A stretch of 13,830 nucleotides of DNA from positions 1 to 13,830 of the forward strand of contig CAVEUM010000036.1 of assembly GCA_963618735.1 (NCBI GenBank), given 5' to 3'. This stretch comes from CAKUFA01 sp963618735. Lineage in GTDB: Bacteria > Bacillota > Clostridia > Christensenellales > Aristaeellaceae. The notes beneath the pieces are model-generated. The model ran no database searches. It saw nothing but the letters and a program-made list of their open reading frames with translations, and was not told the DNA's origin. A program made the translations under genes and the position numbers. Of the stretch, positions 1 to 8,080 are shown piece by piece; the first letter of the stretch is position 1; each line of letters starts with the position of its first letter.

Positions 1-3000
1 TGGCCGTCCTTGTCGGAGGTCTTCACAACCGTCAGGGTGGTGTCAACGTCGTCAATCTTGTCGGTGTCTGCCGTCACGGTGCGGGTGGTGTCATCCCACG
101 TTACCGTAGCGGTGTTGCCAACGGTGCCAGCCAGGATATCATCGGAGGTAACCACGTGGTTTGCATTCACGGTGATGGTTGCGCCCACAGCCAGAACCGC
201 AATGGTAGCCTTGTGGTCGCCGTCCACCGTGTAGCCTTCGCCCTCGGTGATCACGGCGTTGGCATCCTCAACCACCACATTCAGAACTGCAACATCGCTG
301 ACGTTCTTAATGGTAATGGTGAAGGGGATTGCATCGCCCAGCTTGTAGTTGCTGGTCACATCAGGGGTGGTCTTCTCGGGGATGACCTTATCACCGGTCA
401 CGGTCAGCTTGCCGTACACCACGGTGATGAGGTAGTTGCCGGTGACAGTGCCTTCGGCCAGGGTGTAGGTGAAGGTGTTATCGCTTTCGCCCACATTGGT
501 CTGGGTACCGGTCACATCAGCTTCAAAGCCCTCGCCTTCAACGAAGCCTTCGCCGGAGACCTTGACAGAGTCGTTGGTCAGGGGCGTGCCGTCGTATTCC
601 TTGGTATCGCTGTCGGAGGTCAGGGTCACATTGCGCTGCTCGATCACCAGGGTCTCAGGGACGTAGGTGATGTTGTAGTTGCTGGTGACATCCATGCCTT
701 CGGCGTCAACGATGATGGCGTCCTTGGGCTGCAGGGCATCCGTGTAGGTGCCTGCATTCTTAGCGGTGAAATCAACGGTAACGCTGTAGATCGTCTCGCC
801 GTCCACCAGACGGTCAGCGGTCACAGGGTTCTCGTTAGCGCCGTGGCTCTCGCCGTCATACTTGGCGGTGTTGCCGTTGGCGGTGATGGACAGCTCGCGC
901 TTGTTCACCGTCACGGTGCCTTCGGTCACGGTCACGTCATTGTACTGATCCTGATTTTCGAACACCAGCTCAGCGATTTCGTTGTTGCCGCTCTCGCTGA
1001 CGTTGGTCACCGTCTTGGTGATGACAACCTTCACCACATCGCCGGTGGGCAGCGTGATGCTGTCGCCTGCGTTCACGGTGTAGGTCTGATCGCCGTAGGT
1101 CACGGTGTAGCCGCCATTGCTGTGTTCCTGACCGTCATACTCCCAGCTGTCGCTGTTGGTGGTGATGGTCACAGGGGTGGTGTTGCCCACAACTTCCAGC
1201 TTGCCGTACACATAGGTGATGGCATAGTTGGCGGTGACGTCGGTGCCGTTCGCGTTGCTCAGCTTAGCATCGGAAGGCATGTTGTTGGTGGTGCCAACAT
1301 TGGTGATGCTGCCGGTCACGGTGACAGAATCAATCTTGTCGCCGGAAGCCAGCTCGGTGGCATCATATTCGCTGTTGGTCAGAGGCTGACCATTGTACTC
1401 ACGGTAATCGCTATGAGCCGTGATGGTCAGGGGCTTCTGGTTCACCGTCAGGGAACCATCGGTCACAACAAACTGCACCTTAGCGAAGTTGTCGTTGTTG
1501 TTCACGAAGCTGTCGGAGGTCAGGCCCATGGTGTAGGTGCCGGCATCCTTACCGGTTACGGAGGTGATGACGCCGTCCTTCAGGCTGAAGTCCGCGGTGG
1601 TGTACAGAGGATCGGAGATGCTCACGACCTGATAGTCGGTCACGGTATGCTCTTCGCCGTCGTATACCACGGTGGTGGTGTTGCCGGCGATGGTTACCAC
1701 CACAGTATCAGGAGAAACGATCTCCAGAGAACCGGTCTGGTAGGTGAGGACGTAGTTCTTCGTCACATCGTTGCCTTCGGCATCCACGATGATGGCGTTT
1801 TCAGGAACCAGCTTGTCCGTGTAGGTACCAACCTCGGTTGCAGTGAAGTCGATATCCACCGTCTTCACGCTGTGGCCGTCGGCCAGGCGGATTGCGGTGT
1901 AGGGATCGGTTTCATTCTTGCCGTGCTCGTTGCCGTCATAGGTCACACCCAGGTTGTCGTTGGCCTTGATGTAAACCTTGTCGTCGCCGCTGCCGCGCTT
2001 TGCAACGGACAGGGTGCCGAACACGGTGGTGATGGCGTAGTTTGCAGCCAGGGTGCCGTCCGCAAACTCGTAGGTGAAGGTGTTGTCGCTTTCGCCAGCG
2101 TCAGTCTGGCTGCCGGTGAAGGTGACGTTCACGTTCTCATCGCCCACGAAGCCTTCGCCGGAAACGGTGTAGTCTTCCTTGGTCAGGGGCGTGCCGTCAT
2201 ATTCCTTGCTGGCGTCAGCGCTGGTGATGGTCACCTTGCGGGGTTCGATGGTCATGGTGCCATCGTTCACCACAAACTTGACATTGGTGAAGTTGCTGTT
2301 GGTGTTGGTGAACATGTCAGCGGTCAGACCCATGCTGTACGTGCCAGCATTGGTGCCGGACATGGTGGCATCGCCTGTGAAGATGAAGTCATCCTCGGTG
2401 TACAGTTCGCTGCCATCGATGGTCACCTGATAGCCGGTCACCGTGTGCTCCTTGCCGTCGTAGGTGACGGTGGTGCTGTCAACGGTGATGGTCACAACCA
2501 CTTCATCAGTGTTCTCGGTCACGGTCAGGGTGCCGGGGTTCACGGTGATGTTGTAGTTGTCGGCGTTGGTGCCGTCGTTCAGAACATACTCCAGTGTGTT
2601 CTTGGAAGAACCAACCTCGGTCTGGCTGCCGGTCACGGTGACGGTTGCGCCCTCGCCGTTCACGAAGCCTTCAGCGGTGTAGTTCTTGTTGGTCAGAGGA
2701 GTCTTGTCGTAGGTCTTGGAGGCATCCTCCGTGGAGATGGTAACGTCCTTCTTGTTAATCGTGATGGTGCCATCAGCGGTACCGGTCACGATGTACTTGC
2801 CGGACTTATCCACAGGATTCTCACCAATGGTGAGTTCCACGGTGGTTTCGCCAGCATCGGTGCGGGAGCCGGTGACGGTCACCACATCGGTGAAGTCAGC
2901 CTCGGGCATGTCGCTGGTGAAGGTGGTCACGCTGTGCTCGTTGCCGTCGTAGGTGGCGGTGATGCTGTCAGCGGTGACGGTGGCATTCTTATAGTAGTAG

Positions 3001-6000
3001 AAAATGATCTCGTTGGTGCCGGTGGTGATGACGGTGCTCTTCGCATCGGCGGAAACAGGCGTGCAGCCGTTCACATCGATGGGGGACTCAGTCACCGTGG
3101 CATCAAAGGTCTGGTTGCCTACAACCTTGTCGCCGGCAACGGACTCGGTGGTGCCGTTCCAGTAGTAGTGCACGGTGTAGCTCAGGTCATTGCGCTTGGT
3201 GTAGGTAACGGTTACGGTGGTTGCTTCCGCGGGCATGGTGCCGCTCACCACGGACTGGCTGGGCACATAGCCGTCAATCGCGGGGGAGTTCACGGAGTAG
3301 GTTGCACCGTAGGTGACGCTGTCGGTATAAGAAGGTGCAGCTTCGGTGCCATCCTCGTAAACATAGTTCACGGTCAGGTCGAAGACGTTCTTCTTATAGT
3401 AGACGCTGATCACGTTGTTGTCCTGGTTATTGCTGATGGTCATGGGCAGATTTTCCACATGATCCAGCACATAGCCATTGGGGCACTTGTCTTTGTAAGA
3501 GTCAATGGTGCTGCCATAAGGAGCAGAGCCATTAACAGTCAAGGAGTCATCCACCTTACCGTCCAGGTAATAATTCACGGTGTAGGTGTATTCGTTGGTG
3601 GTGTAGTAGAAGGTGATTTCCTTGCCGTATGCATCCAGCTTCAGGGTCTGGGCAGTGGGATCCTTGGCGGTATAGCCGGTGACAGCCACAGCAGACTCGA
3701 CCACGCTGGTGTTGAAGGTCTGGCCGGTTACGGTCTTGTCTTCCGCAACGCTTTCGGTCGTTCCTTCCTTATAATAGTGCACGGTGTAGGAAACATCGGT
3801 GTTGGGGGCATAGATGGCGTACAGCACATTCTCGCCATTGCTGTTCACGCGAGCGGCTGCGCCTGCTTTAAAGCTGGTGCCGGTGCCGTCCTTGGAGGTG
3901 TTCCAGGAAGCGAAGTGGTAACCAGTCTGGCCGGAGAAGCCCATGCTCTCAGCCGTGGCCACGGTAATCAGGTTGTTGTTCACCATGGCATCGGTGGTGG
4001 TGCGGGTGCCGTTGCCGCCGTTGGGGTCATAGGTCACGGTGACGGAAGCAGCCTTGGGGGCATAGTTAGCCGTCAGGGTGATGTCGTTGTTCAGCTCCAC
4101 ATCGGCGCCGGGGTAATACTTGTTGCCCTGGGCATCCGTCCAGTAAACGAACACCTGACCCTCGGGGGCGGTGAAGGTGCTGTTGGCAATGCGGGCCTTG
4201 GTGTCAGGGCCGTAAGCCAGGGTATCCACCACGTCAGCACCAGTGCCCGCGCCAGCGGTGTAGGTCACGGCATAGGTCTGGCCTACAAAGATGGGGGTGA
4301 TGGTGACGTCCTCATACAGAGGCTGGTTCACGTCAATGCGCTGACCATCTTCGTTCACCCACTTCAGCAGGGTGAGACCCTGGTTGCTGATGAAGGAGTT
4401 GGCCTGTGCATACACATCGGTCGTGCCAATGGTGGTGCCCATGGTCACGTCTTCATTTGCCTGGAAACCAACCTCGCTGTTCACAACAACCTTGATGGTG
4501 ATGTTCAGCTCAGGCTCTTTCCAGTAGGCGTACAGAATCTTGTCGCCCACAGGCATGGTGGCGTTGCTAAAGTCAAACTTGGCGGTGGAATCCGTCACGT
4601 TCTGAGGCTCAACCTCGTACCAACCCATAAACACGGCGTTGGAAGAGAAGCCTGCAGGAATGGAAGGAGTGGTATTATAGGAAGAAAGGGGTGCCTGATA
4701 CTGCACAACATGCGTTTCTTCTGCGCCGTAGTTGTTCAGAATCAGATTGTAACTGTTGCGGATATAGTAGAAGGACAGCGCATTGTTGCTGAAATTCTTC
4801 CGGCTGTTGCTAAATCCGGCAACACTTTTAGTATAACGAGTGAAGCCCTGAATCTCATGGTACTCTTCTTCATAGGTGGCATAATTAAAATACGTATCGA
4901 CGGTCTTCAGCAAGGTGAAACCCGTAGTACTGCTCGGCCACTTAGAAGTGCTAATCGTGGATCCTACGCTCTGCAGATAGTAGTACATCGTCTTCTTAGT
5001 TCGAGAAGACTGGTTGTACAGATTGAACGTAGCATCGAAACCAGGCATACGGTCCAGGGTCTGCAGTGCATAGCTGTACTTGCTGGACTCCGTGCACTCC
5101 CATGCACGACCGTTATAGGTGGTGTTGAAGGGAGCTTCCAGGAACTTGCCGGAAATCTCCTGATTGTACTTGGCTTTGATAGTAGCTACAGTTTGACTAC
5201 TCGCCTTGAACGTCAGCGTATAGCTCTTACGGCTGAAGTACACATTCAGCACGGAAGAACCGTCAGCTGCGATGGTCACGGTTTCGGAGTGATCAAAGTT
5301 GAAGTAGCTGCGATCCGTCAGGGTCGTAGGCAGCGTGGCGGAAGAAGAGGTCAGCGTCACTTCGCTGCCAGTGGTGGCTTTGCCAGTGCTGGTGGTCAGA
5401 ACGGAGTAGTTCTCATCGTCAGCATTCTCGCCCCAGTACACGATCGTGTAGTTCACCGTAGCGGCGTTCCACTTCGCCGTCAGCACAACGCTGGCGGAGG
5501 GGGTGTAGTTGCCGGAGACGGTGTTGCCGTTGGGATCCTGCCAGCCGCCGAAGGTGTAGCCCAGACGGGTGGGAGTTGCAACGTTGTTCAGGTTGATGGA
5601 CTTGCCATGCTCCACGTACTGGCTGTTCACCTGGTTGCCGCCATCGGTGTTGAAGGTCACCCAGTAAGCAGGCGTGGTCACGGGGGTCACGTAGGTATCG
5701 GCAGTCACCACGGTGCTGCTGGTGAATTCCGTGTTGGTGCCGCGGAACACCCAACGATCCACCAAAGCGTCCTTGGGCTCATAGTCGGTGGGAACATCCA
5801 CCATGTAGCCGTTGGCGGTGGTAGCTTCCTTGGTAGCGTGCACATAGCCGTCTTCATCGGCGGTCATGAAATACACGTAGTACACGTCGCTGTACTTCGC
5901 CTGCACGTCAACAGTGGTGGAAGCGGTGTAGCCGGAGACAACGCCGAAGGTGAATTCGGTGTCACCCACATACCAACCCTCGAAGCGCTTGCCTTCAGCA

Positions 6001-6263
6001 GCGTTGGGGGTCTCGGGCACATAGACGCTCTCGCCATTGCTCTGGTTGACGATCTGCGTGCCTACCACGGTGTCACCATCGAGGAATCGGAAGGTAACGT
6101 ACACATCCGAATTCTCAGGATCGAGCGCGGTCAGCATCGTAGCGAAGGGCTGCTTCGAGCGGCTGATGTCGATGACATCGGCCAATGCAGTCATTGGCAT
6201 GCAGCTGACGATCATCATGACCGCTGTCAGCAATGCCAGTGCTCTCCGCATGCTGTTTCTCAT
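1..6263 (-). CDS. Giant modular surface/secreted protein (InlB-like, MucBP-like and MBG/YDG repeats), 3' end outside window
   Basis: The start is ATG at 6263-6261, with GGAGGA seven bases upstream. The frame stays open to the left edge, so at least 2087 residues are present and the C terminus, including any anchor, is not visible. Residues 1-28 form a signal peptide (basic start, hydrophobic core, ALA before D29); an IVSC lipobox-like motif also sits at 18-21. Modules in order: InlB/Flg_new-like units near 53-135, 200-266, about 585-740 and 740-820 (patterns such as GYTFGGW and LTAKW); a Ser/Tyr/Asn-rich segment near 335-505; four MucBP-like units near 822-1093, each ending in YYYKN or YTKRN-type strands; ten MBG/YDG units near 1093-1957; then a DUF11/CARDB-like domain near 1957-2065 and the start of another. 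These families are known from bacterial adhesins and cell-surface stalks, so an adhesive or scaffold role is inferred. It probably follows the two small secreted genes in one transcript, 52 bp after the nearer one. Confidence 0.93.
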   Translation of the reverse strand, partial: MRNSMRRALALLTAVMMIVSCMPMTALADVIDISRSKQPFATMLTALDPENSDVYVTFRFLDGDTVVGTQIVNQSNGESVYVPETPNAAEGKRFEGWYVGDTEFTFGVVSGYTASTTVDVQAKYSDVYYVYFMTADEDGYVHATKEATTANGYMVDVPTDYEPKDALVDRWVFRGTNTEFTSSTVVTADTYVTPVTTPAYWVTFNTDGGNQVNSQYVEHGKSINLNNVATPTRLGYTFGGWQDPNGNTVSGNYTPSASVVLTAKWNAATVNYTIVYWGENADDENYSVLTTSTGKATTGSEVTLTSSSATLPTTLTDRSYFNFDHSETVTIAADGSSVLNVYFSRKSYTLTFKASSQTVATIKAKYNQEISGKFLEAPFNTTYNGRAWECTESSKYSYALQTLDRMPGFDATFNLYNQSSRTKKTMYYYLQSVGSTISTSKWPSSTTGFTLLKTVDTYFNYATYEEEYHEIQGFTRYTKSVAGFSNSRKNFSNNALSFYYIRNSYNLILNNYGAEETHVVQYQAPLSSYNTTPSIPAGFSSNAVFMGWYEVEPQNVTDSTAKFDFSNATMPVGDKILYAYWKEPELNITIKVVVNSEVGFQANEDVTMGTTIGTTDVYAQANSFISNQGLTLLKWVNEDGQRIDVNQPLYEDVTITPIFVGQTYAVTYTAGAGTGADVVDTLAYGPDTKARIANSTFTAPEGQVFVYWTDAQGNKYYPGADVELNNDITLTANYAPKAASVTVTYDPNGGNGTRTTTDAMVNNNLITVATAESMGFSGQTGYHFASWNTSKDGTGTSFKAGAAARVNSNGENVLYAIYAPNTDVSYTVHYYKEGTTESVAEDKTVTGQTFNTSVVESAVAVTGYTAKDPTAQTLKLDAYGKEITFYYTTNEYTYTVNYYLDGKVDDSLTVNGSAPYGSTIDSYKDKCPNGYVLDHVENLPMTISNNQDNNVISVYYKKNVFDLTVNYVYEDGTEAAPSYTDSVTYGATYSVNSPAIDGYVPSQSVVSGTMPAEATTVTVTYTKRNDLSYTVHYYWNGTTESVAGDKVVGNQTFDATVTESPIDVNGCTPVSADAKSTVITTGTNEIIFYYYKNATVTADSITATYDGNEHSVTTFTSDMPEADFTDVVTVTGSRTDAGETTVELTIGENPVDKSGKYIVTGTADGTITINKKDVTISTEDASKTYDKTPLTNKNYTAEGFVNGEGATVTVTGSQTEVGSSKNTLEYVLNDGTNADNYNITVNPGTLTVTENTDEVVVTITVDSTTVTYDGKEHTVTGYQVTIDGSELYTEDDFIFTGDATMSGTNAGTYSMGLTADMFTNTNSNFTNVKFVVNDGTMTIEPRKVTITSADASKEYDGTPLTKEDYTVSGEGFVGDENVNVTFTGSQTDAGESDNTFTYEFADGTLAANYAITTVFGTLSVAKRGSGDDKVYIKANDNLGVTYDGNEHGKNETDPYTAIRLADGHSVKTVDIDFTATEVGTYTDKLVPENAIIVDAEGNDVTKNYVLTYQTGSLEIVSPDTVVVTIAGNTTTVVYDGEEHTVTDYQVVSISDPLYTTADFSLKDGVITSVTGKDAGTYTMGLTSDSFVNNNDNFAKVQFVVTDGSLTVNQKPLTITAHSDYREYNGQPLTNSEYDATELASGDKIDSVTVTGSITNVGTTNNMPSDAKLSNANGTDVTANYAITYVYGKLEVVGNTTPVTITTNSDSWEYDGQEHSNGGYTVTYGDQTYTVNAGDSITLPTGDVVKVVITKTVTNVSESGNNEIAELVFENQDQYNDVTVTEGTVTVNKRELSITANGNTAKYDGESHGANENPVTADRLVDGETIYSVTVDFTAKNAGTYTDALQPKDAIIVDAEGMDVTSNYNITYVPETLVIEQRNVTLTSDSDTKEYDGTPLTNDSVKVSGEGFVEGEGFEADVTGTQTNVGESDNTFTYTLAEGTVTGNYLITVVYGKLTVTGDKVIPEKTTPDVTSNYKLGDAIPFTITIKNVSDVAVLNVVVEDANAVITEGEGYTVDGDHKATIAVLAVGATITVNANHVVTSDDILAGTVGNTATVTWDDTTRTVTADTDKIDDVDTTLTVVKTSDKDG
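393..2987 (-). repeat. Array of ten MBG/YDG-type domain repeats inside the giant surface protein
   Basis: Ten units of about 82-93 residues are centred on YDG-like signatures near residues 1101, 1185, 1267, 1355, 1442, 1533, 1624, 1710, 1803 and 1891. Two signature classes occur: YDGxEH (units 1, 3, 5, 6, 8, 9) and EYDGTPLT-like (units 2, 4, 7, 10). Units 3 and 6, units 5 and 9, and units 4 and 10 resemble each other more than their neighbours do, so the array looks built by block duplication. Near-identical DNA also survives between distant units, for example around 469-492 and 2075-2097, and around 583-600 and 2185-2202. Confidence 0.85.
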
Positions 6264-6315
6264 GTTTGCATCCTCCATTTGTGCGATGGTCTAAAGGGGG
6301 AAAAGGGGGAAGGGG

Positions 6316-6978
6316 TTACTCAGCGTCAGCGACCGTTACGACCACGCGCCAGTAATCCAGGTAGTTATCCTCGGTGACCACAACATCCAAGTGGGTGCCG
6401 TTGCCATCTGCCACATCAGTCCAGGTGGCATCGTCGGGGCTGGTCTGCCACTGGATGCTGCACTGGTTGTTGCCGTAGCCGTTCAGCACAGCAATCAGGG
6501 TGGCGGTGTTGCCGAACTTGGCTTCCCCGCCGTTCCAGGACACGTAGATGTCAATGGTGCGGTTGGGGTCGAGCTCGTCCACCAGGGTAGAGATCTTATC
6601 AGAGTCGGCAGGGATGGTGTCGGTGACAATGGGGTTGCCATTCTCATCCAGCACCAGGTTGCCGTTCTCATCCTTTTCGTAGGCGACAGGGGTTTCCTGT
6701 CCGGCGGGAACATTGGCCACGGGGTTGCCGTTTTCATCCAGCACCAGGTTGCCGTTCTCGTCCTTCTGCCAGGTGACTGCTGCCGTGGTGGTCACGGTTT
6801 CAGCCACGGTGGTATCAGGCGCTGCGGTTGCTTCTGCCGCGGGAGCCTCGGTTGCCATAACACGGGGCTTCAGGTGCAGGACATACACCGCGGAGCCAGC
6901 CATGGCCGTGGGCATGACGGCCAGCACCAGCGCCAGCGTCAGCACCAGGGCAGCAACCTTCTTCATTGTGTTGCTCAT
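6316..6978 (-). CDS. Small secreted protein with DENGN repeats and C-terminal Ig-like domain
   Basis: 220 residues. ATG at 6978 is chosen because GGAGG lies seven bases upstream; the internal Met5 has no such site. Residues 1-27 are a signal peptide ending AMA before G28. A low-complexity Ala/Thr/Glu/Pro linker covers about 50-68. Two copies of a KDENGNLVLDENGNP element follow at 72-86 and 102-116. An Ig-like beta domain occupies about 137-216, with a QWQ strand at 186-188, TWTDV near 195, and a closing YWRVVVTV strand. The protein ends within ten residues of that domain and has no transmembrane segment or LPXTG motif, so it is probably released or held by protein contacts. It aligns with the 142-residue protein upstream (GLFAELEGY/TLIAVLNGY, QWQ, VVVTV), so the two look like paralogues. 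The function is unrecognised. The gap to the giant gene downstream is 52 bp, pyrimidine-rich on the coding strand, with no terminator. Confidence 0.85.
   Translation of the reverse strand: MSNTMKKVAALVLTLALVLAVMPTAMAGSAVYVLHLKPRVMATEAPAAEATAAPDTTVAETVTTTAAVTWQKDENGNLVLDENGNPVANVPAGQETPVAYEKDENGNLVLDENGNPIVTDTIPADSDKISTLVDELDPNRTIDIYVSWNGGEAKFGNTATLIAVLNGYGNNQCSIQWQTSPDDATWTDVADGNGTHLDVVVTEDNYLDYWRVVVTVADAE
6632..6765 (-). repeat. Direct repeat pair of about 44 bp, 90 bp apart, encoding the DENGN elements
   Basis: Bases 6632-6675 and 6722-6765 match with three mismatches at an offset of exactly 90 bp. They keep the reading frame and duplicate the KDENGNLVLDENGNP segment of the small secreted protein. 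Each element itself contains two DENGN pentapeptides, giving four in all. Confidence 0.85.
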
Positions 6979-7123
6979 GTGATTGCCTCCTTACCATGTT
7001 TGTCTTACTTGCTATGTTGTCAGGAGCGGAGGAGCCGTGCCTTTCGGCGGTGTTCCGTTCCTCGGAATTTTCCGTTTGGAATGAGTTTCTTCCTTATTAT
7101 ATAGGGTGTTGTGTGTGCCCCTC

Positions 7124-7552
7124 TTACAGGACGGTCACAACAACCTGCCACATGGAGCCGTCCATGCCCTCTTCCGTGTCAATCCACAGGGAGTAGCCGG
7201 TAGCACCTTCGATGTCTTCCCAAACTTCATCAATGGGATTCCAGCGCTGCCACTGCAGGGCAACGGTCAGGCCTTCATAGCCTTCCAGCTCAGCGAACAG
7301 ACCCACGCGGTCGCCCACGGTGAAATTCTCTTCATCGCCAAAGGCCACAATACGCACGGTGCCTTCTGCCACAGGAGCGGCAGTTGCTTCTGCCTCAGCA
7401 GCAGGGGTTTCCGTGGCTTCTTCGGTCACAGCAGGGGTCTCGGTCACGCCTGCGAAGGGCGTAGCGCCCAGGTCGGTAGCGGTGGTGCCATCAGCCATGG
7501 CCACCGTAGAAATCATCATCGCAGCTGCAAGGATGGTGAGAAACTTCTTCAT
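7124..7552 (-). CDS. Small secreted protein with Ala/Thr/Glu/Pro linker and C-terminal Ig-like domain
   Basis: 142 residues. ATG at 7552 is preceded by AGGAGG at an eight-base spacing. Residues 1-20 form a signal peptide (MKKFLTILAA start, AMA before D21). Residues 30-72 are an acidic Thr/Glu/Pro/Ala linker of a kind often found in exported proteins. Residues 74-142 are an Ig-like domain with a QWQ strand at 110-112, VWEDIEGATGYSL at 120-132, and a terminal WQVVVTV strand at the very C terminus. There is no membrane anchor or sorting motif. It is paralogous to the 220-residue protein that follows after a 145-bp gap. As the first gene of the minus-strand unit it is closest to the putative regulated promoter at 7616-7656. 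Function is unknown; a structural or accessory role beside the giant surface protein is inferred only from position. Confidence 0.83.
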   Translation of the reverse strand: MKKFLTILAAAMMISTVAMADGTTATDLGATPFAGVTETPAVTEEATETPAAEAEATAAPVAEGTVRIVAFGDEENFTVGDRVGLFAELEGYEGLTVALQWQRWNPIDEVWEDIEGATGYSLWIDTEEGMDGSMWQVVVTVL

Positions 7553-7615
7553 GATATCGTCCTCCTAGTGTTTCATAACCCTGCAAGCAGGGTAGTCCTT
7601 ACCCATTTTTGGTTT

Positions 7616-7656
7616 CCACTATAATGATACACCATAGTGGTTACGCGCACGGTTAC
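7616..7656 (-). promoter_or_regulatory. Putative regulated promoter/operator of the minus-strand surface-protein operon
   Basis: On the minus strand a -10-like TATAGT lies at 7623-7618. The hexamer 17 bp upstream (GCGTAA) is a poor -35. The direct repeat GTAACC-N6-GTAACC (7656-7639) covers the -35 region, the usual place for an OmpR-family activator. A perfect inverted repeat CCACTAT-N11-ATAGTGG (7616-7640) spans the -10 and spacer, as an operator might. TTGTAA-N16-TATGGT is an alternative promoter reading. The repeats are plain in the sequence; the regulatory role is inferred. Confidence 0.45.
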
Positions 7657-7948
7657 AAATAGGCCTTGTGCAAGAAAATTTACAAACTTTTTGAGACTTT
7701 TTCGCAACGAATGCGCTGGGGGACAGCTCCTCCGCGCTCAAATTGTGGTGTCTCTTCATTTGTGCACAAGATATTGTGGTAACCAGGCAAGGGCTATTTC
7801 ATTTCCTCGGCAAGTCATATTCCTGATATTTTTGCGCAGTTCTGCGGATGATGCAGTCAGGCACAACTTGCAGGAAATGGATTTATGAACCTGAGGGATA
7901 TTTTCGGTTACATTTCTGTAACAAGTGGGACTCCCCAGCCTTGAAAAT

Positions 7949-7968
7949 GGCAATCTTCGCAGATTGCC
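7949..7968. repeat. Perfect 8-bp stem-loop GGCAATCT-TCGC-AGATTGCC
   Basis: The stem is perfect and extends by a T-G wobble and an A-T pair. No run of T follows on the plus strand. On the minus strand it is followed by only a short ATTTTC, so it is at best a weak terminator for leftward transcription. It could equally be a structured 5' leader element or a protein site. Confidence 0.5.
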
Positions 7969-8080
7969 GTAGGATTATAACATAAATATGTTTCACTACA
8001 ATGACAATTCGAAAAACTTTCTTCATCTTTTCGACAATTTGAGGGTGCTTTCTTGTATCAGTTTTTACATATTTCCGCCA

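Noticed and set aside
156..6377. Plus-strand reading frame of 2073 codons
   Set aside because: It is the exact codon-aligned complement of the minus-strand giant gene. Its translation is a low-complexity His/Gly/Val-rich product with no domains, while the minus strand gives a signal peptide and recognisable repeats.
7096..7101. Minus-strand TATAAT between the two small secreted genes
   Set aside because: A perfect -10 hexamer, but no acceptable -35 at 16-18 bp and no extended -10, so an internal promoter is not supported.
6391..7104. Plus-strand reading frame of 237 codons over the 220-residue secreted gene
   Set aside because: Antisense shadow; the minus-strand gene has a signal peptide, a ribosome binding site and a paralogue.
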